A stretch of 60,601 bases of DNA. Source: Soonwooa sp. Its GTDB lineage: Bacteria; Bacteroidota; Bacteroidia; Flavobacteriales; Weeksellaceae. The position numbers and the translations under genes are program-made. The notes beneath the pieces are model-generated. The model made no database searches, had not been told where the DNA came from, and saw nothing but the letters and a program-made list of their open reading frames with translations. Each line of letters opens with the position of its first letter. Within the stretch, counting starts at the first letter, position 1. Below are positions 1 through 8,962 of the stretch, piece after piece. The stretch covers positions 1-60,601 of the forward strand of contig NZ_JASLDS010000010.1 in the NCBI RefSeq assembly GCF_030151385.1, given 5' to 3'.

Positions 1-4
1 TCAT

Positions 5-1009
5 ATGAAAGAATTTTCCAAAGAGATTTACCTTAAATGGTACGAGGATATGACGATGTGGAGAAGGTTTGAAGACAAATGCCGTTCTCTTTACTTAAAA
101 CAAAAAATCAGAGGTTTTTTACATTTATATAACGGACAAGAAGCAATTCCTGCAGGTTTTACACATGCAATGGATTTGTCAAAAGACAGTATGATAACAG
201 CTTATCGTTGTCATATTCATCCAATGGCAATGGGCGTTGACCCAAAAAGAATCCTTGCGGAACTTTGTGGTAAAGCGACTGGTACGTCAAAAGGGATGGG
301 AGGATCGATGCACATTTTCAGTAAAGAACACCGTTTCTACGGAGGTCACGGTATTGTAGGTGGTCAAATTCCTTTGGGAGCAGGTATCGCTTTTGCTGAT
401 AAATATTTTGACAGAAAAGCAGTTAATATTTGTTTTATGGGAGATGGTGCAGTACGTCAAGGTGCTTTGCATGAGACTTTCAATATGGCAATGAACTGGA
501 AACTTCCTGTAGTTTTCGTTTGTGAAAACAACCAATATGCGATGGGAACTTCTGTTAAAAGAACGGCTAACCACGAAGATATTTACAAATTAGGTTTAGG
601 TTACGAGATGCCTTGCCTGCCAGTTGATGCGATGGATCCAGAAAAAGTTGCTGAAGCAGCTTACGAAGCTATCGAAAGAGCGAGACGTGGCGATGGACCA
701 ACTTTTATCGAAGCTAGAACTTACCGTTACAGAGGTCATTCTATGTCAGATGCTGAGCCTTACAGAAGTAAAGATGAAGTTGCTGAGCACAAAAAAGACG
801 ATCCAATCGAAATCGTAAAACATAGACTTTTAGAAAACAATTGGGCAACAGAAGCTGAGTTGGAAGCGATCGACGAAAAGTCTAGAGCTTTTGTTGATGA
901 GTGTGTTGAGTTTATGGAAAATTCTCCATATCCAGATGTATCTCAAGTATACGATTTTGTATATGCGACACCAGATTATCCATTCTTAGATAAATTAGAA
1001 AATAACTAA
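5..1009 (+). CDS. pdhA: Pyruvate dehydrogenase E1 component, alpha subunit
   Basis: Thiamine-diphosphate-dependent decarboxylation of pyruvate, first step of the pyruvate dehydrogenase complex in the cytoplasm; the E1 alpha chain works with an E1 beta chain. The 334-residue length is normal for a two-chain E1 alpha. The TPP-binding motif runs from GDGAVRQG (about residues 148-155) to the CENNQYAMGT segment, and the phosphorylation-loop-like RYRGHSMSDAEPYR region lies near 240. The next gene, 80 bp on, is the E2 chain, so both are probably co-transcribed. E1 beta and E3 are not in the window. Upstream sequence is cut off at the window edge, so the ATG at 5 is the best visible start but not proven. 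Confidence 0.95.
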   Translation: MKEFSKEIYLKWYEDMTMWRRFEDKCRSLYLKQKIRGFLHLYNGQEAIPAGFTHAMDLSKDSMITAYRCHIHPMAMGVDPKRILAELCGKATGTSKGMGGSMHIFSKEHRFYGGHGIVGGQIPLGAGIAFADKYFDRKAVNICFMGDGAVRQGALHETFNMAMNWKLPVVFVCENNQYAMGTSVKRTANHEDIYKLGLGYEMPCLPVDAMDPEKVAEAAYEAIERARRGDGPTFIEARTYRYRGHSMSDAEPYRSKDEVAEHKKDDPIEIVKHRLLENNWATEAELEAIDEKSRAFVDECVEFMENSPYPDVSQVYDFVYATPDYPFLDKLENN

Positions 1010-1052
1010 AATTATTAATTTGGGATTTGATGTTTGACTTTCAATGAATTTC

Positions 1053-1080
1053 AAATCTCGAATCTCGAATCTCAAATCAA
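1053..1080. repeat. Short heptamer tandem repeat (AATCTC-based, 4 units)
   Basis: Four consecutive 7-bp units, AAATCTC, GAATCTC, GAATCTC, AAATCAA, lie between pdhA and pdhC and end 10 bp before the pdhC ATG at 1090. They resemble in unit size the longer heptamer array at 33306. Function unknown; a change of unit number would alter only the pdhC leader. Confidence 0.6.
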
Positions 1081-1089
1081 TAAAAAAAT

Positions 1090-2712
1090 ATGGCTGAAGT
1101 AATCACAATGCCTCGTCTGTCGGATACGATGACAGAAGGAAAAGTTTCCAAATGGCACAAGAAAGTTGGAGACCAAGTTAAAGAAGGCGATATCTTAGCA
1201 GAAATTGAAACTGATAAAGCCGTACAAGATTTCGAATCAGAAATCAACGGTACTTTATTATATATCGGTGTTGAAGAAGGTGCACAAGCGCCTGTTGACA
1301 ACGTTTTAGCAATTATTGGTAACCAAGGAGAAGATATTTCTGGTCTTATTGGTGGTGCTACATCTGCGCCAGCAACTGAAACTAAAACTGAGGAAGCTCC
1401 AAAAGCTGAAGCTGCTCCTGCATCTACTGATGCTCCTGCTGCTGTAATGCCAGAAGGTGTAGAAGTTATCACAATGCCAAGACTTTCTGATACAATGACG
1501 GAGGGTAAAGTGGCTAAATGGCACAAAGCTGTTGGTGACACTGTTAAAGAAGGTGATATTCTTGCAGAAATCGAAACTGATAAAGCGGTTCAGGATTTTG
1601 AATCTGAGTTCAATGGAACTTTATTATACCAAGGTGTTGCGGAAGGTGATGCTGCTGAAGTTGACAAGATTTTAGCAATTATCGGTCCTGCGGGAACTGA
1701 TGTTTCTGCTGTTGTTTCGGGAGGTGGAAAGCCTGCTGCTGCGCCGGCACAAACAACACAAGCGCCAGCTGCAACTGCTCCAGTTGCCACAACATCAACA
1801 GAAGCGGCTCCAGTACAAGCATCAGCTAATGGAGAGCGTGTTCATATTTCGCCTTTGGCTAAGAAAATGGCTGAGGATAAAGGAATTGATCTTCAATCTG
1901 TACAAGGTTCTGGCGAAGGTGGACGAATTGTTAAAAAAGATATTGAAAATTATCAAGCGCCTGCTAAAGCTGCTAGTTCTGCGGATGCACCAAAAGTTGT
2001 TGCTGCGCCTGCACTTAACTTTACACCTGGTGAAGATACAGAAACTGTAAATTCTCAAGTTAGAAATATTATTGCAAAACGCCTTGCTGAAAGTAAATTT
2101 ACGGCGCCGCATTACTATCTAATGGTAGAGATTAACATGGATAAAGCAATCCAAGCGCGTAAAGAAATCAACAGCATTCCAGATACGAAAGTGTCTTTCA
2201 ATGATATGATTATCAAGGCGACTGCGATGGCACTTAGAAAACACCCTCAAGTTAACTCATCTTGGGCGGGTGACAAGATTATCCACCATGGTAATATCAA
2301 CGTTGGTGTTGCGGTTGCAATTCCTGACGGATTGGTTGTTCCGGTTCTTAAGAATGCAGATTATATGAACTATAATCAAATTTCTGCTTCGGTTAAGGAT
2401 ATGGCTTCTAGAGCGAAAAGCAAAGGTCTTAAGGCTAATGAGATGGAAGGTTCTACTTTCTCAGTTTCTAACCTTGGAATGTTCGGTATTGAGACATTTA
2501 CGTCAATCATCAACCAACCGAATTCTGCAATTCTTTCTGTTGGTGCTATTATCGAAAAACCAATTGTTAAAGATGGACAAATCGTTGTTGGTAACACGAT
2601 GAAGTTATCTCTTGCATGTGACCACAGAGTAGTGGATGGTGCAACAGGTGCTGAGTTCTTACAAACTTTAAGATTGTATTTAGAAAATCCACTTTCTCTT
2701 TTATTAGGTTAA
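1090..2712 (+). CDS. pdhC: Pyruvate dehydrogenase E2, dihydrolipoamide acetyltransferase
   Basis: Transfers the acetyl group from E1 to coenzyme A and forms the core of the complex. The 540-residue chain has two N-terminal lipoyl domains, each with the ETDKA lipoylation site (Lys43 and about Lys165), joined by Ala/Pro-rich linkers. A peripheral subunit-binding domain follows (ISPLAKKMAEDKGID, about residues 253-290), then the C-terminal acyltransferase domain with the catalytic DHRVVDGATGAEF motif near 510. The domain order is the usual one for E2. It follows pdhA with an 80-bp gap that holds a small heptamer repeat. A hairpin terminator lies 30 bp after the stop. Confidence 0.96.
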   Translation: MAEVITMPRLSDTMTEGKVSKWHKKVGDQVKEGDILAEIETDKAVQDFESEINGTLLYIGVEEGAQAPVDNVLAIIGNQGEDISGLIGGATSAPATETKTEEAPKAEAAPASTDAPAAVMPEGVEVITMPRLSDTMTEGKVAKWHKAVGDTVKEGDILAEIETDKAVQDFESEFNGTLLYQGVAEGDAAEVDKILAIIGPAGTDVSAVVSGGGKPAAAPAQTTQAPAATAPVATTSTEAAPVQASANGERVHISPLAKKMAEDKGIDLQSVQGSGEGGRIVKKDIENYQAPAKAASSADAPKVVAAPALNFTPGEDTETVNSQVRNIIAKRLAESKFTAPHYYLMVEINMDKAIQARKEINSIPDTKVSFNDMIIKATAMALRKHPQVNSSWAGDKIIHHGNINVGVAVAIPDGLVVPVLKNADYMNYNQISASVKDMASRAKSKGLKANEMEGSTFSVSNLGMFGIETFTSIINQPNSAILSVGAIIEKPIVKDGQIVVGNTMKLSLACDHRVVDGATGAEFLQTLRLYLENPLSLLLG

Positions 2713-2741
2713 AATCTAGATTTCTAAATCTTTATAATATT

Positions 2742-2771
2742 AATCCTCTCGAATTTCGGGAGGATTTTTTT
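2742..2771 (+). terminator. Rho-independent terminator after pdhC
   Basis: The stem AATCCTC...GAGGATT, with CG/CG inside around an AATTT loop, is followed by a run of seven T. It sits 30 bp after the pdhC stop and closes the pdhA-pdhC unit. Confidence 0.85.
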
Positions 2772-2832
2772 AGAACCTATATGAATTAATTGCTAATTTT
2801 TCTAAACTGGTGCTCAGATTTTAGAAAATGGA

Positions 2833-2840
2833 TATCTTTG
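2833..2840 (+). promoter_or_regulatory. Bacteroidota -7 box (TATCTTTG) of the DUF2490 gene
   Basis: TATCTTTG matches the TAnnTTTG consensus exactly and ends only 4 bp before the ATG at 2845. If used, the transcript would be leaderless or nearly so. No clear -33 TTTG is visible at the usual spacing. Confidence 0.5.
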
Positions 2841-2844
2841 CAAA

Positions 2845-3561
2845 ATGAAAAAAATCCTACTTCCTTTAGTTGTATTATTCAGTGTTTTTGGAAAATCTCA
2901 GAACAAGGAAAATCTTTCTGGCTTTAATATGGTATCATTTACCTACAAGTTTGCACCAGAATGGATGGCTTACGCCGAATTCCAAACACGTTCGATAGAA
3001 GATTACACTTATATCGATTACTACGAAGCTAAAGGTGGTGTTGGTTATAACCTCAACAAGGATAATCAAATTTTTGTGGGCGTTGGTCGTTACGGAACTT
3101 ATAAAAACCACAAAATTTCTCAGGAAGAGCACCGCGTATGGTTACAATACACGCTAACAAACCGTCTTAAAAGTCTAAAACTAGATCATCGTGTTAGAGC
3201 CGAACAACGTTTTTTTCATAATGCGATTACAGACGAAAATACCAATACACAACGTTTTCGTTACCGTCTAAGTGCAACTTTACCACTTAACAACACGAAA
3301 GTGCAAGCAGGAACGGTTTTCGCAAATGCTTTTGATGAAGTGTTTTTTGGACCTAAAGATCAAGTCTTTAAGCGCAATCGTACTTTCGGAGGAGTTGGTT
3401 ATCAGTTTAATGATAATATGAATGCTACAGCAGGTTATATGTTCCAAAGAGAATTTGCTTCTAAAGGGAACACAAACCTGCATTTTTTATATTTTGCACT
3501 CAACTTTACCATCGATACTTCGGATGACGAAAAAGACATCCACATTCCATTGGCAGATTAA
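2845..3561 (+). CDS. DUF2490 outer-membrane-type protein
   Basis: A 238-residue exported protein with a Sec signal peptide (MKKILLPLVVLFSVFGKSQ). Alternating aromatic and polar stretches such as NMVSFTYKFAPEWMAYAEFQTRS read as amphipathic strands of a small outer-membrane barrel, typical of DUF2490. The function of the family is unknown. The stop codon overlaps the stop of the convergent HD-domain gene in a shared TTAA (3558-3561). The family assignment is from general sequence character and was not checked by a search. Confidence 0.8.
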   Translation: MKKILLPLVVLFSVFGKSQNKENLSGFNMVSFTYKFAPEWMAYAEFQTRSIEDYTYIDYYEAKGGVGYNLNKDNQIFVGVGRYGTYKNHKISQEEHRVWLQYTLTNRLKSLKLDHRVRAEQRFFHNAITDENTNTQRFRYRLSATLPLNNTKVQAGTVFANAFDEVFFGPKDQVFKRNRTFGGVGYQFNDNMNATAGYMFQREFASKGNTNLHFLYFALNFTIDTSDDEKDIHIPLAD

Positions 3562-4016
3562 TACGTGCTGGTCAAATATTGATAAGCAGTTAAATATTTG
3601 TTGAGTCGTTTTAGATCTTTTGGTTCAATTGGTCTTGTAAAACGGCGCAAATCCATATTATCTTTTAGGTCGTTAATTTTTACTTTAACAGCTAGAGGAT
3701 TTTGCTCGATTCTTTTGATGAAATCTTCGTATGGTTCTTGCAACTCAGGATTGTCGGATTCTCTCTTGGTAAGACACTCTACAGCATCAACGATATAGGG
3801 CGGGAAGCCTTGGTCGAGAAGATAGACAAAAGAAAACTCTGGATGATCTTCCACAACATCGTGGAGTGCGCCAACGATTTTTTCATCGATTGTTTTTCCT
3901 GCTTCCATAACGCGGAAAACATGTCCTAGATAAGGCGCATCATATTTGTCAGTTTGTTTTTTGTGCGCTTTTTGAGCGATTTTAATCGCTTTATATAATA
4001 ATTGAATATCTGCCAT
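3558..4016 (-). CDS. HD-domain protein, RelA/SpoT hydrolase-like
   Basis: A 152-residue single-domain cytoplasmic protein. The arrangement HKKQTDKYDAPYLGH (His32), LHDVVED (His52-Asp53) and INDLKDN (Asp116) is the metal-binding signature of the HD-4 group related to the (p)ppGpp hydrolase domain of SpoT. There is no synthetase, TGS or ACT domain, so it resembles stand-alone small alarmone hydrolases. The actual substrate cannot be told from sequence. It is convergent with the DUF2490 gene, with a 4-bp overlap. Confidence 0.75.
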   Translation of the reverse strand: MADIQLLYKAIKIAQKAHKKQTDKYDAPYLGHVFRVMEAGKTIDEKIVGALHDVVEDHPEFSFVYLLDQGFPPYIVDAVECLTKRESDNPELQEPYEDFIKRIEQNPLAVKVKINDLKDNMDLRRFTRPIEPKDLKRLNKYLTAYQYLTSTY

Positions 4017-4028
4017 TCGAGGATTTGA

Positions 4029-4331
4029 CTATTTGTCGGTTTTTTCTTTTAAATCTTTTATGTTCAAGTTGGGAGCTGTTAACTCAATTTTGTTTTGTCT
4101 TTTTAAACTTGAATAATTTTCAGATTTCGGTCGTTTATTTAACATTTTATAATGCGATGCCTTTGCGGAATCAATGTTTTTATAAAATGGATTATTAACT
4201 GATGATTTCGGAATTATTGAAAAAGGCTTTGCTTCCAAAATTCTTACCGAATCTTTTTTAGGCTTTGTTTGTGCCGTTATTGTTAAGCTTACTCCTAAAA
4301 ATACAAAAGTTAAAATCGTTTTCATATCCAT
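4029..4331 (-). CDS. Small exported protein of unknown function
   Basis: A 100-residue protein with a probable signal peptide (MKTILTFVFLGVSLTITAQ) and a lysine-rich, low-complexity mature part. I do not recognise a family. The ATG at 4325 (two codons in) is an equally good start and gives the more usual MKT beginning. It lies 12 bp upstream of the HD gene on the same strand, so the two may share a transcript. Confidence 0.6.
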   Translation of the reverse strand: MDMKTILTFVFLGVSLTITAQTKPKKDSVRILEAKPFSIIPKSSVNNPFYKNIDSAKASHYKMLNKRPKSENYSSLKRQNKIELTAPNLNIKDLKEKTDK

Positions 4332-4401
4332 TAGTTTTAAAAAAGTAAATTTATAAAATTGAAGTTCTCGACAATGATTTTTTTTGAAAATTTATCAACA
4401 A

Positions 4402-4433
4402 AAAAGCCATCATTTCTGATAGCTTTATTTTTT
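4402..4433 (-). terminator. Terminator of the M1 peptidase gene
   Basis: The hairpin AAAGC-c-ATCA / TGAT-a-GCTTT has an A-run on its left side, which is a T-run when read on the minus strand. It lies downstream of the minus-strand peptidase gene, which ends at 4467. Confidence 0.7.
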
Positions 4434-4466
4434 TAAATAGATCCTTGTAAAAGTTTAATTCAAAAA

Positions 4467-6080
4467 TTATTGCTTGTTGTAGAGAATGTAATAATTTTCG
4501 TTAAATGAAACCGGACTATTTGATTTCAAATCTGTTGTTTGCCAATTATCTGTTGGTGTAATGACTTCTCCAGAGGTTAAACGCAAAGGCATTTTAAAAT
4601 CCTTAACAGTATGCGTCCAACGATAACTTAATTTGTTATTATCTTGTTTGTATTCCAAAGTTGGGATGTAAGTCGTTCTTAAATATTGATCAAAAATCGT
4701 TGACAAATCAATCCCAGATTTTTGAATGAAATAATCTTCAACTTGCTTTCCAGTAACCGTTTGGTGATAAAAATCCTTGTTAAGACCTCTTAGGATTTGT
4801 CGGAATTTTTCATCGTCATTTATCACTTGTCGAATGGTATGCAACATGTTTGCACCTTTGTAATACATATCGCCGCTGCCTTCATCTCTCACGCCATAAG
4901 TCCCAATAATTGGTTTGTCATTTTTAATATTATGACGCGTTCCTATTACATATTTGTTGGCATCTTCTTTTCCAAAAGTACTTTCTGTGAATAAGGTTTC
5001 CGAGTAGCTTGTAAAAGCTTCATGAACCCACATATCAGCTTGATCCTTTGCCGTAATATTATTTGCGAACCATTCGTGTCCCGTTTCGTGAATGATGATA
5101 AAATCCCATTTTAGGCCCACGCCCGTTCCAGAAAGATCGCGTCCTAGATAGCCATTTTCATAATGATTGCCATAACCAACATTGCTTTGATGTTCCATAC
5201 CGAGATGCGGCGATTCTACCAATTTGTAAGAATCTTCATAAAATGGATAAGGGCCAAACCAATATTCGAAAGCTTTCATCATCGGCTTAACTTGCGCAAA
5301 TTGTTTTTTTGCTTTATCAAGATTGTAATCTAAAACCCAATAGTCGAGATCTAGCTTTCCTTTTTCGCCTTCGTAAGTCTCTTTAAAATTGACATATTTC
5401 CCAATTGATGGAATAATAGAATAGGCGTTAATTGGATTTTTGACTTGCCATAGATAGGTTTTCTTGTCACCAATTGTTTTGGTCTCTACCAATCGTCCGT
5501 TCGCAACACCAACTAAATCTTTCGGTGTCGTGATTTTAAAACTAATGCCGTTGTCAGGTTCGTCGCTCCAGATATCTTTACAAGGTAACCAAATACTAGC
5601 ACCAATTCCTTCGTCAGCAGCGCTTATCCAAGGATTTCCTTTCTCATCTTTTACAAAAATCCATCCGCCATCCCAAGGTGGACGTTTTGCAATCACAGGA
5701 TTACCTTCAAAATTAATGGTAAAAGATAGTTTTTGCCCTTTTCGGAATTTGCGATTGGTTTTTATAAAAATAAAATCATCTTCCTGATTGTAGTTAAGGT
5801 TTTTATCAAAACTAGAAAGGATACTAGCAACTTTCATTGGTTTTTGCAAGTCAATTTGGAAAGTCGGATTGACAACATCTTTTGTAATTTCAAAAGAGAT
5901 TTTGTTGCTTCCAGCAATACTTTTGTTCTCATAATTGGCTTCTACGCTAACGTCATATTTTTTAACATCCCAAAAATTCCGAAATTCTGTATTGGAACCC
6001 TTTAAAGTATCTTGTTTTGTAAAGTTTTGTGCACCAATACTCAACGATGCAAAACTTAGGAATAATGCTATTTTCTTCAT
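4467..6080 (-). CDS. M1 family metallopeptidase (aminopeptidase)
   Basis: A zinc aminopeptidase that removes N-terminal residues from peptides, probably outside the cytoplasm. I chose the ATG at 6080 because it gives a clean signal peptide (MKKIALFLSFASLSIGAQ); the reading frame is open 21 codons further up but that extension looks non-coding. With this start (537 residues) the zinc motif HETGH is at about 331-335, with the third ligand Glu at about 354 in MWVHEAF. The exopeptidase motif appears as GMEH (about 294) in place of the common GxMEN. There is no long C-terminal ERAP-like domain, so it is the short leukotriene-A4-hydrolase-like form common in Bacteroidota. Confidence 0.9.
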   Translation of the reverse strand: MKKIALFLSFASLSIGAQNFTKQDTLKGSNTEFRNFWDVKKYDVSVEANYENKSIAGSNKISFEITKDVVNPTFQIDLQKPMKVASILSSFDKNLNYNQEDDFIFIKTNRKFRKGQKLSFTINFEGNPVIAKRPPWDGGWIFVKDEKGNPWISAADEGIGASIWLPCKDIWSDEPDNGISFKITTPKDLVGVANGRLVETKTIGDKKTYLWQVKNPINAYSIIPSIGKYVNFKETYEGEKGKLDLDYWVLDYNLDKAKKQFAQVKPMMKAFEYWFGPYPFYEDSYKLVESPHLGMEHQSNVGYGNHYENGYLGRDLSGTGVGLKWDFIIIHETGHEWFANNITAKDQADMWVHEAFTSYSETLFTESTFGKEDANKYVIGTRHNIKNDKPIIGTYGVRDEGSGDMYYKGANMLHTIRQVINDDEKFRQILRGLNKDFYHQTVTGKQVEDYFIQKSGIDLSTIFDQYLRTTYIPTLEYKQDNNKLSYRWTHTVKDFKMPLRLTSGEVITPTDNWQTTDLKSNSPVSFNENYYILYNKQ

Positions 6081-6249
6081 AATTAAAACTTCATTTAACA
6101 CAAATGATAAAGTAAAGTTACAAATCATTTTTCGTTTTCGCATTTAATAAAGTTTGTTAAAATGAAATTAAATTGTCTTATGGCAAGTCCTCCGAATCTT
6201 CTAAAAAGCTAAATTTGATTTATTAATATTAATTCATAAAAAAATAAAC

Positions 6250-6666
6250 ATGGGAAAACTAAGAATATCTGCCGAGATTAATAAACCAATCGCGCAAGTT
6301 TGGGAAGCTTATAATGATCCAAAACATATTACCAACTGGAGTTTTGCAAATGACGATTGGCATTGTCCTAGTGCTGAAAACGATTTGAGAACTGGTGGTT
6401 CTTTTAAGTCAAGAATGGAAGCAAAAGACGGAAGTTTTGGATTTGATTTCGGTGGAATTTACGATGAAGTTAAACCTTTGGAATTGATAAAATATCACAT
6501 GGGAGACGGTCGCGAGGTAGAGACAACTTTCAAAGATTTGGGGAATAATGCAACGGAAGTTGTACAGGAATTTGATGCCGAGTCTCAGAATCCCGAAGAA
6601 ATGCAACAGCAAGGCTGGCAAGCGATTCTTAATAGTTTTAAAAACTATACTGAAAATAAACTTTAA
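6250..6666 (+). CDS. SRPBCC / AHSA1-like domain protein
   Basis: A 138-residue single-domain protein with the START-like fold. The opening ISAEINKPIAQVWEAYNDPKHITNW and the end GWQAILNSFKNYTE are typical of the AHSA1 (Activator of Hsp90 ATPase homologue) group. Members bind small hydrophobic ligands, and the ligand here is unknown. It is first in a run of seven plus-strand genes and lies 10 bp before the tandem VOC gene. Confidence 0.85.
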   Translation: MGKLRISAEINKPIAQVWEAYNDPKHITNWSFANDDWHCPSAENDLRTGGSFKSRMEAKDGSFGFDFGGIYDEVKPLELIKYHMGDGREVETTFKDLGNNATEVVQEFDAESQNPEEMQQQGWQAILNSFKNYTENKL

Positions 6667-6676
6667 AAACCTAGAA

Positions 6677-7531
6677 ATGATAAATTCAAATATTTTTCCT
6701 TGTTTTTGGTTTGATGGAAAAGCTAATGAAGCAGCACAATTGTACACCGATGTTTTTCCAAATGCGGTTGTAACGGTTAATTCGCCAGTGGTTGTTAACT
6801 TAGAAATTAATGGTCAAAAATTAATGCTTCTGAATGGCGGGCCAATGTTTCAGCCAAATCCAAGTGTTTCGATTATGGTGATGTGCGAAACCGACGAAGA
6901 AGTTGAAAATTATTACAACAAACTATCGCCTGATGGAAAGGTTTTAATGGAATTAAATTCTTATCCGTGGAGTGACAAATTTGCATGGATTAATGATAAA
7001 TTCGGCGTTAGTTGGCAATTTTACAAAGGCGATAAAATGGAACAAAAATATGTTCCGACCTTAATGTTTGTCCAAGAGAATAATGGCAAATGTAGAGAAG
7101 CAATGAATTTCTACACTTCTATTTTTCCAAATTCTAAAATTGATGGGATTCTAGAGCATACCGAAGCTTCTGGTGATTTGGCTGGGATGGTAGCACATGC
7201 TTGGTTCGTGATTGATAATTACTCTTTGTATGCGATGGATTGTGGAACAACGCATGATTTTAGTTTTACAGAGGGTGCTTCTATCGTTGTTATGACGGCG
7301 GATCAAGAAGAAACTGATAAGTATTGGAATGCTTTAACTTCCGATGGTGGACAAGAAAGTCAATGTGGTTGGCTAAAAGATAAATACAATTTGAGCTGGC
7401 AAATTGTGCCACATCGTTTAATTCATTTGATGAACGATCCAAATCGCGAAAAATCACAAAAAGTTGTTGAAGCGATGTTGAAAATGAAGAAGATTATTAT
7501 TGCTGATCTAGAAGCAGCTTACAATTCTTAA
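6677..7531 (+). CDS. Tandem PhnB-like VOC family protein
   Basis: A 284-residue protein made of two consecutive PhnB-type VOC domains (about residues 1-130 and 135-284), each opening with a PCFWFDGKANEAAQLYTDVFPN or MFVQENNGKCREAMNFYTSIFPN pattern and closing with a WQ(F/I) strand. The domains have the fold of glyoxalase, dioxygenase and antibiotic-binding proteins; the older name '3-demethylubiquinone methyltransferase' is probably not meaningful. The frame is open back to 6548 inside the SRPBCC gene; the ATG at 6677 is preferred because it begins right at the domain. Confidence 0.85.
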   Translation: MINSNIFPCFWFDGKANEAAQLYTDVFPNAVVTVNSPVVVNLEINGQKLMLLNGGPMFQPNPSVSIMVMCETDEEVENYYNKLSPDGKVLMELNSYPWSDKFAWINDKFGVSWQFYKGDKMEQKYVPTLMFVQENNGKCREAMNFYTSIFPNSKIDGILEHTEASGDLAGMVAHAWFVIDNYSLYAMDCGTTHDFSFTEGASIVVMTADQEETDKYWNALTSDGGQESQCGWLKDKYNLSWQIVPHRLIHLMNDPNREKSQKVVEAMLKMKKIIIADLEAAYNS

Positions 7532-7671
7532 TTTTCAGACATTATTTTTTTGAATTGTTTAAAAAAAGTAAAAAAACTAAGTTGAACTGAGTAAAGTATA
7601 ACCGAAAAATAAACAGTAATGTTTGTTTTAGAAGTACTATTTCGATTTTCTAACCTCAAAAAGATAAAAAG

Positions 7672-8082
7672 ATGGCAATTAATCAGATTTATGTAAATCT
7701 TCCTGTAAAAAACGTGGAGAAAACCAGAGCATTTTGGATAAAATTAGGTTTTAGTATTAACGAGCAATTTTCCAACGAAAATGGAATTTGCGTGGTAATG
7801 AAAGAAGACCAAATTTACGCAATGTTTTTAGCAGAAGAATTCTTCCAAACCTTTACGGATAGACCGATTTCAAAAGGTGATACGACACAAACTTTACTAG
7901 CGTTAAGCGTAAATAGTCGAGAAGAAGTGGATGAAATGGTGAAAGTTGCAACCGAAAATGGAGGTTCAATTTATAGTGAAGCTCAAGATAACGGATGGAT
8001 GTACCAAAAAGCGTTTGCGGATATTGATGGACATCAATGGGAAGTTTTCTATTCGGATATTTCCAAATTTCCAACTTCTTAA
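7672..8082 (+). CDS. VOC family protein (paralogue 1)
   Basis: A 136-residue single VOC-domain protein of the glyoxalase/bleomycin-resistance fold (NLPVKNVEKTRAFWIKLGF at the start, DIDGHQWEVFYSD at the end). It is clearly paralogous to the next gene over its full length (shared NVEKT.AFW, KGDTTQ, NSREEVD, GWMYQ), so the two arose by tandem duplication. The substrate is unknown. The 140 bp before it hold no gene. Confidence 0.85.
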   Translation: MAINQIYVNLPVKNVEKTRAFWIKLGFSINEQFSNENGICVVMKEDQIYAMFLAEEFFQTFTDRPISKGDTTQTLLALSVNSREEVDEMVKVATENGGSIYSEAQDNGWMYQKAFADIDGHQWEVFYSDISKFPTS

Positions 8083-8127
8083 AATTTAAAGAAAACACTA
8101 AAAACAAAATACCAAACACTTGTAAAA

Positions 8128-8535
8128 ATGGAAATCAACGAAGTTTACATTAATTTACCCATAAAAAATGTCGAAAAAACAAAAGCTTTTTGGGAAGCTT
8201 TAGGTTTTAAAATTAATACTCAAATTGTTGATGAGAAAACGGTTTGCGTGATTTTAAAGGAAAACCTTATCAATGTTATGTTTCTGACAGAAGATTATTT
8301 CGAGACTTTCTCTGAAAGACCAGTTCCGAAAGGTGATACAACCCAAGTTTTAGTAGCCATTAGTCTTAACAGTCGTGAAGAAGTGGATAGGGTAGTAAAT
8401 GCAGCGGTTGCAAATGGTGCGCATCAACATGAAGAAGCACAGGATCATGGTTGGATGTATCAAAATTCATTCTGGGATATCAATGGACATGGCTGGAATG
8501 TGGTTTTTGCTGATCCATCAAAGTTGCCACAATAA
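8128..8535 (+). CDS. VOC family protein (paralogue 2)
   Basis: A 135-residue VOC-domain protein and tandem duplicate of the preceding gene, 45 bp downstream. By eye more than half of the residues are identical, including KGDTTQ, NSREEVD and GWMYQ. The C-terminal metal-site strand differs (DINGHGWNVVFAD instead of DIDGHQWEVFYSD): the position that is Glu in paralogue 1 is Asn here, which hints at altered metal binding. Substrate unknown. Confidence 0.85.
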   Translation: MEINEVYINLPIKNVEKTKAFWEALGFKINTQIVDEKTVCVILKENLINVMFLTEDYFETFSERPVPKGDTTQVLVAISLNSREEVDRVVNAAVANGAHQHEEAQDHGWMYQNSFWDINGHGWNVVFADPSKLPQ

Positions 8536-8605
8536 TATCTTTTTTCAACATTAAAAATCTTGCCAGAGGAAAAGTAATTCTAGTTTAAAATTAAAAAAAA
8601 CGAAT

Positions 8606-8917
8606 ATGGTAATAATGACAGTTATTTATCAGACGCCACAGGATATTCAATTTTTTGAACAACATTATTATGAAGTTCACATTCCTTTGGCAAAGAAACT
8701 TCCAGGATTATTGAAGTATGAGGTTAATAAAAATGAGATTACTTCATTAACTCAGCACGAGGTTTATAGAATTGCAAACTTGTATTTTGAATCTCAAGAT
8801 GCAATACGAGCTGCTTTTACTTCTGAAATTGGACAGCAATGTGCCGCAGATAGAAGAATTTTAGCTCCAGAAAGCAAAGATGTTCAAATTTACATTTATG
8901 AAACTGAGGAAGTGTAG
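8606..8917 (+). CDS. EthD family protein
   Basis: A 103-residue dimeric alpha-beta barrel-like protein. The pattern FFEQHYYEVHIPLAKKLPGLLKYEVNK is the EthD signature. The family is named after a protein of ether degradation; in small stand-alone form it may be a small-molecule-binding protein or oxygenase-like enzyme. A second ATG at 8615 is possible as the start. It sits within the VOC/DinB run. Confidence 0.8.
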   Translation: MVIMTVIYQTPQDIQFFEQHYYEVHIPLAKKLPGLLKYEVNKNEITSLTQHEVYRIANLYFESQDAIRAAFTSEIGQQCAADRRILAPESKDVQIYIYETEEV

Positions 8918-8962
8918 TAAGTGTTAAAAAACAATAAGAATTATTACCAAAATTGAAAAACT

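Noticed and set aside
6548..6676. Upstream extension of the tandem VOC gene
   Set aside because: The extension lies in the SRPBCC gene in another frame and has no domain character; the ATG at 6677 is adequate.
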